23,898 bases of DNA from UBA2882 sp964619485 (GCA_964619485.1 CAZUCI010000050.1:1-23898); one strand, 5' to 3'. Positions 15,937 to 23,543 are shown, counted from the stretch's first letter. Notes: a model not told the origin generated them from the sequence alone. A program made the numbers and translations.

Positions 15937-16718
15937 GCCATCATTGCCTCCACAATGGAAACCATCATAGTTTTCATCTCCGTAAAAATAAAATCAGCTA
16001 CATATGGAAGCATCCCAACTGTCAAAAACATAACTCCAAATCCCATTATAAGCTTAATCTGCATACCAACTGAAAACATATTCATCTGTGGTGCAAGCTT
16101 CGCCATGATACCTAAAATACAGTTGGTAATCAGCATAACACAAAAAACGGGAAGACATATACGAAAACCAATGGAAAGATAATCTCCCATAAAGGTGATT
16201 ACCGCTGAAAGCAGCTTATCCGTATGGAACACTGCCCCATTGACCGGAATTAATGTATAGGTATCCACCAGTGCCTTAATCAGATAATGGTGGAGGTTTG
16301 TCATAAGAAGAATCAGCATAATGCAATACTGATAAAATAAACCGGAAACACTTGCATTCTCTCTGGTTGTCGGATCATATTCGCTTGCCATTGCAAGACC
16401 AATTTCCATATCCACCAGTCTTCCTGCAAAAATTACAATTGAACTGCAGATATTGGCAGACAGACCAATTAACAACCCTGTCACAGCCTCCTTTAACACA
16501 ATACACGCATACCCCAGCACAGTCTGATATACCACCGCCTCATGGGGAAGCATGGCCTGATACAGAAGATAGGATATAAATATTCCAACTGTTATTTTTA
16601 CCTGTCTTGGCGTGTTGGTCATGCTGAAGAAGGGAGCTGTAAAGATAAAGCAGGTCACTCTGACAATCACAAGCAGTAAATATTCAAATTCATATAAAGA
16701 AAAAGAAAAATCTATCAT
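15933..16718 (-). CDS. fliR: flagellar export gate protein FliR
   Basis: 261 residues, mostly hydrophobic, starting MIDFSFSLYEFEYLLLVIVR. FliR features include the VRVTCFIFTAPFFS helix, the EIGLAMASEYDP stretch and C-terminal LAPQMNMFSVGMQIKLIMGF. FliR completes the FliP5-FliQ4-FliR1 export gate. The frame stays open to a TTG at 16740-16742 inside fliQ, but the ATG at 16716-16718 has AGGTAG upstream and gives the normal N-terminus, so it is chosen. It follows the fliQ stop by 4 bases and overlaps flhB by 4. Confidence 0.95.
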   Translation of the reverse strand: MIDFSFSLYEFEYLLLVIVRVTCFIFTAPFFSMTNTPRQVKITVGIFISYLLYQAMLPHEAVVYQTVLGYACIVLKEAVTGLLIGLSANICSSIVIFAGRLVDMEIGLAMASEYDPTTRENASVSGLFYQYCIMLILLMTNLHHYLIKALVDTYTLIPVNGAVFHTDKLLSAVITFMGDYLSIGFRICLPVFCVMLITNCILGIMAKLAPQMNMFSVGMQIKLIMGFGVMFLTVGMLPYVADFIFTEMKTMMVSIVEAMMA

Positions 16719-16722
16719 GTTT

Positions 16723-16992
16723 CTACCTGATATATATTGCAAAATCAGACCAGAGATCTACCATAAAACCCGACATATTGTTAAGCATCCAGCCTCCCAA
16801 CAGCATTAAGGCAAGAAAAACACCGACAATTTTGGGCACAAAGGTCAACGTCTGTTCCTGAATTGATGTGACGGTTTGAAAAATACTGACAATCAAACCT
16901 ATAATAAGAGAGACCAAAAGAACAGGAGCAGATGTCTTGATGATCAGAAACAATGCCTGATTTGCAATTTGAACCACATAATCGACTGTCAT
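16723..16992 (-). CDS. fliQ: flagellar export gate protein FliQ
   Basis: 89 residues, the normal FliQ length, with two membrane hairpin helices (about 15-38 and 50-75). The diagnostic stretch VSLIIGLIVSIFQTVTSIQEQTL is split between the helices and the loop, and TFVPKIVGVF follows. FliQ wraps around FliP in the export gate. The ATG at 16990-16992 has GGAGTAGAAG just upstream. It is 68 bases after fliP, one of the longer gaps in this cluster. Confidence 0.95.
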   Translation of the reverse strand: MTVDYVVQIANQALFLIIKTSAPVLLVSLIIGLIVSIFQTVTSIQEQTLTFVPKIVGVFLALMLLGGWMLNNMSGFMVDLWSDFAIYIR

Positions 16993-17041
16993 CTTCTACT
17001 CCACTCCCTTCCAATTTCCAATTTTAAATTTCAGGTTAACA

Positions 17042-17070
17042 GTTCTATCTTTCAGATTTTCTAATAGAAC
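17042..17070 (-). other. hairpin across the fliP stop codon
   Basis: GTTCTAT and ATAGAAC form a 7-bp stem with a 15-base loop; the fliP TAG (17061-17063) lies just inside the stem. There is no following T-run, so it is not an intrinsic terminator. It could influence relative expression of fliP and fliQ. Confidence 0.35.
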
Positions 17071-17954
17071 GTCCGAACAAGGTTTACAATTACCAGATTC
17101 CATCCATCGGCCAGTACAAATAACAGAATTTTGAACGGCATGGAAATTGTCGTTGGCGGAAGCATCATCATACCCATACTCATAAGGGCTGAAGCCACAA
17201 CCATATCAATGACCAGGAATGGAATATAAATAAAAAATCCGATGATAAAAGCCGTCCGAAGCTCACTGACCATAAAGCTTGGAATCAGCACGCTTGTGGG
17301 AATATCTTCTATATCACCTGTCCACTCATAATTTCCAATATCACAGAACACCTTCGCGTCCTTAATCTGCGTCTGTCTGCACATAAAATCGCGTAAGGGC
17401 TGCACGCCTCTTTCAATTGCCTCTTCCTGGGTAATCTGCCCTGCTTCGAAGGGCTTGACAGCCTCCTCGTTAATTTTTGTAATGGTTGGGCTCATGATGA
17501 AATAGGTCAAAAACAGAGCCAGCGCAATTAAAACATTATTGGGCGGTGCCGTCTGTGTGTTCAATGCACTTCTTGTAAAATGCAGTACAATCAGAATTCT
17601 TGTAAAGGACGTTAAACAAATAATGAGAATAGGTGCTAATGCTATCCCGGTCAGAATCAAAAGGATTCTCAGGGCTCCCGCAATAGTTCCATTCCCATCA
17701 TTATATGTAACGGTCAAATTGTTTGCTATATTCAGTTCCTTAAGCTCATCTGCATCCTCTGTACTTCCCGGCTCCCTGATGTTGGTTCGCTGGTCTGTTT
17801 CACCTGCATCTGTGCTGGTTGATACGCTGTCTCCAAGTGTCGAAGCCTGTGCTCTCATGGCCAGCATGGGAATCAAAACAAAGACAGCAAGGATCGCTAT
17901 CAAAATTTTAAAACAGCTATTTATCTGAAATAATCTACGGTTGTTCTTTTTCAT
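17061..17954 (-). CDS. fliP: flagellar export gate protein FliP
   Basis: 297 residues. A signal peptide (about 1-38, hydrophobic core ILIAILAVFVLIPMLAM then RAQAS) is followed by an acidic, Ser/Thr-rich extension of about 40 residues, then the FliP core: LTSFTRILIVLHFTRSALNT, PPNNVLIALALFLTYFIMSP, the periplasmic segment with QPLRDFM, and a C-terminal MGMMMLPPTTISMPFKI. FliP pentamers are the main pore of the export gate. The extra N-terminal extension makes it longer than the roughly 220-250 residues usual for the family. The start overlaps fliO by 20 bases; GGAACGG is a modest ribosome binding site. Confidence 0.95.
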   Translation of the reverse strand: MKKNNRRLFQINSCFKILIAILAVFVLIPMLAMRAQASTLGDSVSTSTDAGETDQRTNIREPGSTEDADELKELNIANNLTVTYNDGNGTIAGALRILLILTGIALAPILIICLTSFTRILIVLHFTRSALNTQTAPPNNVLIALALFLTYFIMSPTITKINEEAVKPFEAGQITQEEAIERGVQPLRDFMCRQTQIKDAKVFCDIGNYEWTGDIEDIPTSVLIPSFMVSELRTAFIIGFFIYIPFLVIDMVVASALMSMGMMMLPPTTISMPFKILLFVLADGWNLVIVNLVRTFY

Positions 17955-18339
17955 TTTTTTCTGCCGTTCCTGTGTCTGCCTTTTCCAACAGTTTCTTTGC
18001 CTTCTTCAGAAACAGATCAAACTGTACCTGCTTCCCAGGCTCAAGACTGTCCTTTTGTACAATTGCATCCTCGGACAGCTGCGCCAGAACAGTCACAGTA
18101 TCCTTGCAGACAGCAATTGCCACAAATTTATCCGCAATTCTTACAATTTCAATCACCTTATTCTGCGAAAGACGAAAGGAATCCACAATTTCAATGTTGC
18201 TTCCCTTCATGCTGCCCTTCTGAAAACCTGCAATATATCTTGTGGTAAGCCAGGTTAATCCAAGCACTGCAATAAAAATAATCAAAACTGTGAAAAACTG
18301 TGCAACAGACTCCACCCTTGAGACTACAGTAAGTAACAT
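17935..18339 (-). CDS. fliO: flagellar biosynthesis protein FliO (FliZ of Bacillus)
   Basis: 134 residues. One membrane helix (about 14-35) is followed by a small cytoplasmic beta domain (KGSNIEIVDSFRLSQNKVIE, then IVRIADKFVAIAV) and a Lys/Glu-rich tail. This is the normal FliO plan, and it lies between cheY and fliP as in B. subtilis. FliO is an assembly chaperone for the FliP ring. It follows the cheY stop by 3 bases with only a weak TTGGATAG site, so it probably depends on translation of cheY. Confidence 0.9.
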   Translation of the reverse strand: MLLTVVSRVESVAQFFTVLIIFIAVLGLTWLTTRYIAGFQKGSMKGSNIEIVDSFRLSQNKVIEIVRIADKFVAIAVCKDTVTVLAQLSEDAIVQKDSLEPGKQVQFDLFLKKAKKLLEKADTGTAEKNEKEQP

Positions 18340-18342
18340 ATA

Positions 18343-18705
18343 CTATCCAACTACTTTCTTAACGGCTTCAATTACACGGTCTGCCTGAAAAGGCTTTACA
18401 ATAAAATCCTTTGCACCAGCCTGAATGGATTCAATAACCATTGCCTGCTGACCCATGGCAGAACACATGATAACAGTTGCAGAAGGATCTGCGGCCTTAA
18501 TCTGTTTCAATGCCTGAATTCCATCCATCTCCGGCATGGTAATATCCATTAATACCAGATCCGGTTTCGTCTCGTTGTATTTCTCAACTGCTTTTACACC
18601 GTTCTCTGCTTCGCCTGCAACATTGTAACCATTCTTTGTTAAAATGTCTTTGATCATCATACGCATGAACGCCGCATCATCACAAATCAAAATATTTTTA
18701 GCCAT
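18343..18705 (-). CDS. cheY: chemotaxis response regulator CheY
   Basis: 120 residues, a single receiver domain. The acidic pair D9-D10, phosphoacceptor Asp54 in LVLMDITMPEMDG, Ser82 in VIMCSAMG and Lys104 in FIVKPF are all present. CheY-P binds the FliM and FliY N-termini to change motor rotation. It lies between fliY, a phosphatase for it, and fliO, as in B. subtilis. AGGAGAGAAG precedes the ATG at 18703-18705. Confidence 0.97.
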   Translation of the reverse strand: MAKNILICDDAAFMRMMIKDILTKNGYNVAGEAENGVKAVEKYNETKPDLVLMDITMPEMDGIQALKQIKAADPSATVIMCSAMGQQAMVIESIQAGAKDFIVKPFQADRVIEAVKKVVG

Positions 18706-18725
18706 TTTCTTCTCTCCTATACACC

Positions 18726-19997
18726 TTATTTATTAATTATCTCTGTTACTCTGATACCAAAACTCTCTTCAATAACTACTACCTCGCCCTTTGCCACGAA
18801 TTTCCCGTTAACCAGGACATCGATTGGCTCACCGGCTATCTTGTTCAATTCAATAATCGTTCCCGGGGCAAAGTCCAGAATCTCTGCAATGGACTTTTTC
18901 GTTCTTCCCAGTTCAACGGTTACCTCCAGCGGAACATCCATAATCAGCCCGATATTTTCCTGACTTGGCATTGCTGCGTAATCGTTGCTGAAGGACTGGA
19001 ACTGAGCAGGCTGGATATTCATATTCGGCATCTGATTCATACCCATATCCATCTGTGGCATTCCCATGTTCATCTGGTTCATACCCATCTGTGGCATCCC
19101 CATATTCATCTGGTTCATACCCATCTGTGGCATTCCCATGTTCATCTGGTTCATACCCATCTGTGGCATTCCCATATTCATCTGGTTCATGCCCATCTGC
19201 TGCGCTCCCATGTCAGGCTGAGGTGCACTGACTTCAACCTTTGGTGGAACAAACGGTTCAGGCTCCACAGCCTTAGGCTCTTCCATTTGAGAAGCATCCA
19301 TTCCCTGTGTTCCCATAAAAATCTCATATAGTGATCTTGCAAACTCTACCGGATAGAGCTGCATGATTGTACTATCCACCAAATCCTCAATCTGCATCCG
19401 GAAGGATATCTTAACAAAAGTCTCCTCCAGAAACGGTGCTATATCAGAAGCCTTTTTAAACTCCATCAGATTAACAAGACTTGCCTCCGGCGGGCTGATA
19501 TCAATCATTCTGCCAAGCATGGACGACAGGCTTGTTGCACTGGAACCCATCATCTGGTTCATGGCCTCCGAAATTGCACTTAAGTGCAGTTCCCCCAATT
19601 CCCCTTCAATATTAGTTCCGTCACCACCCATCATCAAATCAGTAATGACCTTTACATCATGTTCCTTTAATACCAGAATATTTGCTCCATCCAGACCGGT
19701 TGTATACTTGATCTGAATAAATACGCATGGCTTTTCATACTCTTCTATCACATTATCCCATTGTGCCATTGTTACAACAGGAGTCGTAATATTAACTTTC
19801 TTATTAACCAGGGAATAAAAAGTCGTCGCAGAAGTTCCCATGCTGATGTTGGCAATTTCGCCAATTGCATCCTTTTCGATGTCCGTCAGTTCATCCACTG
19901 TTTGAACTGCCGCTGGCTGCTCTTCACCAGGTGTATCACCGGAAGCCATTCCGCTTAGCAATGCATTAATCTCATCCTGAGACAGCATTCCATCCAT
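18726..19997 (-). CDS. fliY: flagellar switch protein FliY (CheC-like plus FliN domains)
   Basis: 423 residues. An N-terminal MLSQDEINALLSGM CheY-P-binding motif is followed by a CheC-like domain (about 30-230) with both phosphatase half-sites intact: D43/E47/N50 in DAIGEIANISMG and S140/E144/N147 in SAISEAMNQMMG. A Pro-rich, then Met-rich repeat linker (about 238-335) leads to the FliN/SpoA domain (about 348-423: IGLIMDVPLEVTVELGRTKK and so on). FliY builds the C-ring with FliM and hydrolyses CheY-P at the motor. The first ATG (19995-19997) has GAGGAGG about 9 bases upstream, encoded by the last codons of fliM; an ATG three codons later is possible. Confidence 0.96.
   Translation of the reverse strand: MDGMLSQDEINALLSGMASGDTPGEEQPAAVQTVDELTDIEKDAIGEIANISMGTSATTFYSLVNKKVNITTPVVTMAQWDNVIEEYEKPCVFIQIKYTTGLDGANILVLKEHDVKVITDLMMGGDGTNIEGELGELHLSAISEAMNQMMGSSATSLSSMLGRMIDISPPEASLVNLMEFKKASDIAPFLEETFVKISFRMQIEDLVDSTIMQLYPVEFARSLYEIFMGTQGMDASQMEEPKAVEPEPFVPPKVEVSAPQPDMGAQQMGMNQMNMGMPQMGMNQMNMGMPQMGMNQMNMGMPQMGMNQMNMGMPQMDMGMNQMPNMNIQPAQFQSFSNDYAAMPSQENIGLIMDVPLEVTVELGRTKKSIAEILDFAPGTIIELNKIAGEPIDVLVNGKFVAKGEVVVIEESFGIRVTEIINK
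19053..19196 (-). repeat. 36-bp tandem repeat, four copies, in fliY
   Basis: Four head-to-tail 36-base units encode MGMNQMNMGMPQ four times (residues 268-315). Units 2 and 4 are identical in DNA; units 1 and 3 share a different synonymous base (ATA/ATG alternation on the plus strand) and each has one private change. The A-B-A-B pattern indicates that a 72-bp dimer was duplicated. Degenerate partial copies flank both sides. Confidence 0.97.
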
Positions 19998-20001
19998 TCG
20001 C

Positions 20002-20982
20002 TTATTCCTCCTCTCTTATTACTGATGTAATCCTTACCGCATAATTCTCTTTGTTCTTACCCGGTAAAGCCGTAAATTTTTTTAAATTACCTGCATATAT
20101 TTCCAATTCGTCATCTGTTTTCTTATCCAGACGAATAATATCACCCACCTGAAGAGACGCAAAGTCTTTAACAGAAATAATACTTTTTCCAAGAACTGCC
20201 TTGACGGGAATATCCACTCTGCGGATCATGCTCTCAATATACTCCTGATAGCCTGAATCATTGGACTCCTGCATATTGGAGAACCAGAACTTGGTATTCA
20301 GTTTGTCCATGATTGTCTCCAGTGTAAAAAAAGGAAGACATATGGTCATAAATCCAACAACATCGCCAATCTTGATATTCAAGGTGACAATTGCCACCAT
20401 ATCATTGGGTGATATGACCTGGGCAAACTGTGGATTTGTCTCGATTCTCTCCATGAAAGGGTCAAGCTCGACAACATTTTTCCACGGTTCCCTCAAAAGT
20501 GACATGCAGGTTACCATTATTTTGTCCAAAATTGATAACTCAATCTCTGAAAAATCTCTGGTTTTGTCTAACGGTTCACCTGCCCCGCCAAGCATGCGGT
20601 CAATAATTGCATACCCAAGATTGGGCTGCAGCTCAATGATGATGTTTCCCTGAAGAGGATTGAAATTTACAATTCCCAGAATCACAGGATTCGTCAGTGC
20701 ATTGGAAAATTCGGAAAAGGTTACCGTCTCAGAGCTTGCGACATTAACCTGAACACTCTTTCTTAAATATACCGGTAAGTTGGTGGATAGCAATCGTCCA
20801 TAATGCTCAAATATGATTTCAAGAGTACGTAAATGCTCCTTGGAGAACTTCGCAGGACGCTTGAAATCGTAATTCTTCACTTGATTTTCTGGACTTTCCT
20901 TCATATCGTCAGCATCCAGCTCGCCACTGCTGATCGCCTGGAGCAGACTGTCTATCTCATTTTGAGATAATACTTCACCCAC
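20002..20982 (-). CDS. fliM: flagellar motor switch protein FliM
   Basis: 326 residues. The N-terminal VLSQNEIDSLLQAI motif binds CheY-P; the middle domain has NYDFKRPAKFSKEHLRTLE, IFEHYGRLLST and ALTNPVILGIVNFNPLQGN, with the GGAGEPL motif; the C-terminal SpoA domain ends IRLDKK and VRITSVIREEE. FliM is the C-ring component that receives CheY-P. The start is GTG at 20980-20982, supported by AGGAGGTGAGAAG directly upstream; no ATG nearby gives the conserved N-terminus. The last codons (GAG GAG GAA) double as the fliY ribosome binding site. Confidence 0.96.
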   Translation of the reverse strand: MGEVLSQNEIDSLLQAISSGELDADDMKESPENQVKNYDFKRPAKFSKEHLRTLEIIFEHYGRLLSTNLPVYLRKSVQVNVASSETVTFSEFSNALTNPVILGIVNFNPLQGNIIIELQPNLGYAIIDRMLGGAGEPLDKTRDFSEIELSILDKIMVTCMSLLREPWKNVVELDPFMERIETNPQFAQVISPNDMVAIVTLNIKIGDVVGFMTICLPFFTLETIMDKLNTKFWFSNMQESNDSGYQEYIESMIRRVDIPVKAVLGKSIISVKDFASLQVGDIIRLDKKTDDELEIYAGNLKKFTALPGKNKENYAVRITSVIREEE

Positions 20983-21015
20983 CTTCTCACCTCCTGCCTA
21001 TAATTTTTTCTGACA

Positions 21016-21040
21016 GATGCCTGGTCTTAGAACCTGCATC
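21016..21040 (-). other. hairpin just after the fliL stop codon
   Basis: GATGC/GCATC outer arms enclose GGTT-CTAA-GACC, giving a two-part stem with a 4-base loop and a small bulge. It begins one base after the fliL TAA and ends 33 bases before the fliM GTG. In the transcribed direction it is followed by TGTCAGAAAAAATT, not a T-run, so it is unlikely to terminate. Confidence 0.4.
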
Positions 21041-21041
21041 C

Positions 21042-21560
21042 TTACTGAACAATAAACTCACTGAATGTGATTTTATAGATAAACTTTGAATCAAACATTT
21101 TCTGAATTCTGGAAAGAATTTCTGCCTTAATTTCCTCATTCATTGCCTGAATCTCATCAGCGGTATATCCACCTACTACCTCGGATATCTCCCCCTTAAT
21201 CAGGCTGACCTTATCTCCGATTGTCGGCTGATAGGTCTCATAATCCTTGTCCTTGGTATTCATGGACAGGGAAACCTGAACCAATGCATAATGATCTTTA
21301 TCATCAGCTCCCCTAGAGAGCAGAATTGTCATCTCATCTTCGATATTATATACGGTAGTGTCCTCCATGGAAACAGGCTCTTCCTTTTCTTCCTCCCCTG
21401 TTCCATCCGCAAGATCCAGCTTCATCACCGTTGCGATATCGGAAACCACTGCACCCGTCTTGTTATTGGTACTGACAATACTGAACATCATAATGGATGT
21501 CAGAATCAGGTTTACCACCAGTAAAGCAAGAATCAAAACAGATAATAAATTCTTCTTCAC
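21042..21560 (-). CDS. fliL: flagellar basal-body protein FliL
   Basis: 172 residues. One N-terminal membrane helix (about 6-30), an acidic linker (GEEEKEEPVSMED, about 54-67) and a periplasmic/extracytoplasmic domain ending KMFDSKFIYKITFSEFIVQ, the usual FliL close. FliL forms rings around the stator and supports MotAB function. The start is GTG at 21558-21560 with GGGAGGAATAAGC upstream. It sits directly after motB, which fits its stator role. Confidence 0.93.
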   Translation of the reverse strand: MKKNLLSVLILALLVVNLILTSIMMFSIVSTNNKTGAVVSDIATVMKLDLADGTGEEEKEEPVSMEDTTVYNIEDEMTILLSRGADDKDHYALVQVSLSMNTKDKDYETYQPTIGDKVSLIKGEISEVVGGYTADEIQAMNEEIKAEILSRIQKMFDSKFIYKITFSEFIVQ

Positions 21561-21591
21561 GCTTATTCCTCCCTTTTATCAACAAAAATGC

Positions 21592-22392
21592 TTATTCCTC
21601 CGTGCTGAGCGAATGATAAATTTTGATTTCAACACGTCTGTTCTGCGCTCTTCCCTCCGGTGTGGAATTATCTGCCACCGGAACATATTCTCCTCGCCCG
21701 GAATGCTTAATCGATGCGGGATCAAGTGATGTTGTCTGAATAAAATAATCAAAAACAGATAATGCACGGAAACTGGACAACACATTGTTATCAGCATATC
21801 TGCTGTTGTGAATTGGATTGTTGTCTGTATGTCCCTCAATCTCTATGGTACTGTCTGCATATCTGGAAAGGAGCACTCCAACCTTGTCTAACAGCGGCTT
21901 TGCTTCCTCCTTGATATCCGCACTTCCGGAATCAAACAAAAGCCCGCCGTTCAATGTCAGGGAAACATACTGTGCTGTAAAATCAATGTCTATCTCATTG
22001 GCAAACTGGCTTTCATCTACAGCTTCTTCAATCTGCTCTGCCAGCTGTTCTGACGCAGCCATCTGTTTCTCCTCAAACTCCTTCATTTCATTTACCTGCT
22101 CATCACTCTCTGCAGTCTTTCCAGTACTGTTGATGTAATCATCCAGTTCGTTTAACTGACTGACGCCGTTGCTGATCAGAATGCCATCTCCAATGGAAGT
22201 GGCCCCTCCCGAAAAAATGCTGAAGGTTTCTGAAAACGATGCTGCAACCATTTCAAATTTCTGTGCATCAACTGTAGACATGGAAAAAAGAAGCACGAAG
22301 AAGCATAACAGCAGATTCATCAGGTCACTAAACGTAGCCATCCACGCTGGTGATCCTGGTGCGGAAGCCCCTTCTTTTTTCTTCCTGGCCAT
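21592..22392 (-). CDS. motB: stator protein MotB
   Basis: 266 residues. The membrane helix (about 20-40, WMATFSDLMNLLLCFFVLLF) carries Asp23, the proton- or ion-binding residue. An acidic helical plug/linker region follows, then the OmpA-like peptidoglycan-binding domain (about 140-260) with GHTDN (187-191), SFRA (207-210) and NRRVEIKI (251-258). It anchors the stator to the wall. The start overlaps the motA stop (TAATG), with GGAGG and GGTGA upstream, so the pair is coupled. Ion type (H+ or Na+) cannot be fixed by eye. Confidence 0.96.
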   Translation of the reverse strand: MARKKKEGASAPGSPAWMATFSDLMNLLLCFFVLLFSMSTVDAQKFEMVAASFSETFSIFSGGATSIGDGILISNGVSQLNELDDYINSTGKTAESDEQVNEMKEFEEKQMAASEQLAEQIEEAVDESQFANEIDIDFTAQYVSLTLNGGLLFDSGSADIKEEAKPLLDKVGVLLSRYADSTIEIEGHTDNNPIHNSRYADNNVLSSFRALSVFDYFIQTTSLDPASIKHSGRGEYVPVADNSTPEGRAQNRRVEIKIYHSLSTEE

Positions 22393-23186
22393 TATTCTTC
22401 ACCGCCCTCCTCTCTGCTTGCAGCAGCGCGATCTTTTGGAGCTAAGAAGGATTTCAGTTTTTCTTCAATAACCCTTGGGTTTTCGCCTGCCTGAATGGAA
22501 AGAAGTCCTTCAATCATAATCTCCTTTACCATCAGTTCTGTATCATTATTCACTTTCAGCTTGCTTGAAACAGGAGTTGCAATCCAGTTTGCAAGCATGG
22601 AACCATACAAAGTTGTAATCAGTGCAACAGCCATACTTGGTCCAATGGCTGCAGCATCAGATAAATGCTGTAGCATATTTACAAGACCAATCAGGGTACC
22701 AATCATACCCCAGGCCGGTCCCATGGAAGCAACATCCTGCCAAAAAGAAATTTTAGCCTTATGTCTTCCCTCTATACTGGAAAGTTCCGTCTCTAAAATA
22801 GCGCGAACCAAATCCGGGTCCGTGCCATCTACAATCAGAAGTATTCCCTTTTTCAGAAAAGCGTCATCCAAATCCGCGGCAGCTTCCTCCAGAGAAAGAA
22901 GACCTTCCTTACGGGCCACATTGGATAAATCTATAATCTTGCTGATAATCTTTGGTGTATCCAGTGAAGGTACCTTAAATGCAAGCGTAATGCTCTTTAA
23001 TCCGCCAATAAAGTCTGACATGGTATTGGACGTTAAAATAGCACAAAAGGCTCCACCAAATGTAATAATAGCAGACTGTCCATCCAGGAAATACTTCAAT
23101 GCTGGAAAGCCGTCATCTCCGGAAACAATACCAAAAATAATAAGGCAAAAGCAGACCACCATACCTATGATCGTTGCTAAATCCAT
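22392..23186 (-). CDS. motA: stator protein MotA
   Basis: 264 residues with four membrane helices (about 3-20, 33-52, 150-172, 183-205) and a large cytoplasmic loop between helices 2 and 3 with RKEGLLSLEE. Conserved prolines P157 in MGPAWGMIGTLIG and P183 in IGPSMAVALITT are present. MotA pentamers rotate around MotB and push on FliG. AGGTGA lies before the ATG at 23184-23186, 25 bases after flbD. Confidence 0.96.
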   Translation of the reverse strand: MDLATIIGMVVCFCLIIFGIVSGDDGFPALKYFLDGQSAIITFGGAFCAILTSNTMSDFIGGLKSITLAFKVPSLDTPKIISKIIDLSNVARKEGLLSLEEAAADLDDAFLKKGILLIVDGTDPDLVRAILETELSSIEGRHKAKISFWQDVASMGPAWGMIGTLIGLVNMLQHLSDAAAIGPSMAVALITTLYGSMLANWIATPVSSKLKVNNDTELMVKEIMIEGLLSIQAGENPRVIEEKLKSFLAPKDRAAASREEGGEE

Positions 23187-23211
23187 TTCTTTTCACCTGC
23201 TTATTTTCACG

Positions 23212-23397
23212 CTATGTAGTAAAAATATCCTTTCTGTACAATTTTACTAAATTTTTTATCTCTTGTCTACTTTCTTTTACAATAATTTTCCTGCCCGTTG
23301 TAAAGGAAATGACTGTATCCGGTGTCTGTTCCACGGTTTCAATCAAATCAGAATTGATTAGAATTTTTGTTCCATTCAGCCTGGTTACCTCGATCAT
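23212..23397 (-). CDS. flbD: flagellar protein FlbD
   Basis: 61 residues from the ATG at 23395-23397, giving the family start MIEVTRLNGTKILINSDLIE, followed by TPDTVISFTTGRKIIVKES. FlbD (YlzI in Bacillus) is a small conserved protein found between hook genes and motA/fliL; its role is poorly known. The same frame is open upstream to an ATG at 23473-23475, which would add 26 residues rich in Lys, Glu and Arg and has a perfect AAAGGAGG at 7 bases, but inside a hairpin. I prefer the internal start because homologues begin there, with AAGGGCAGG as its ribosome binding site; both may be used. Confidence 0.88.
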   Translation of the reverse strand: MIEVTRLNGTKILINSDLIETVEQTPDTVISFTTGRKIIVKESRQEIKNLVKLYRKDIFTT

Positions 23398-23475
23398 CCT
23401 GCCCTTTTCTCCCTTTTCCCGCTTCTTTTTTTCTGTTTCCTCCAATTGCATTTTCATCCCCGAAAAAACAACCAT

Positions 23476-23508
23476 AGGGACGCCTCCTTTTAAAAAGGAA
23501 ACGTCCCT
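23476..23508 (-). promoter_or_regulatory. 33-base hairpin sequestering a Shine-Dalgarno upstream of flbD
   Basis: On the transcribed strand AGGGACG at one end pairs with CGTCCCT at the other. Between them two U-G wobbles and a TCCTTTT/AAAAGGA inner stem continue the pairing, so nearly the whole element is base-paired. The AAAGGAGG Shine-Dalgarno (23483-23490) is wholly within one arm, and the ATG at 23473-23475 touches the stem. A six-T run occurs only 7 bases after the stem, which is poor for an intrinsic terminator. Alternatives: REP-like palindrome insertion, or partial terminator/attenuator between the hook gene and flbD-motAB. Confidence 0.65.
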
Positions 23509-23543
23509 TTACAGCTCTTTATTTTTTATTTGTTTAGCTTAGC

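Noticed and set aside
16719..16742. Upstream TTG start for fliR
   Set aside because: It would overlap fliQ and include the AGGTAG ribosome binding site; the ATG at 16716-16718 fits the family start.
19053..19196. Regular repeats that could suggest a CRISPR array
   Set aside because: Units are contiguous with no spacers and stay in frame within fliY; this is a protein-coding tandem repeat.
22495..23250. Long plus-strand open frame (251 codons) opposite motA
   Set aside because: It lies wholly antisense to the unmistakable motA/flbD frames, has no ribosome binding site and no recognisable domain; it is a shadow frame.
23476..23508. Intrinsic terminator after flgE
   Set aside because: The stem is strong but the T-run begins only 7 bases later, and genes downstream (flbD, motA) have no evident promoter of their own. 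Kept instead as an SD-sequestering hairpin, with attenuation as an alternative.
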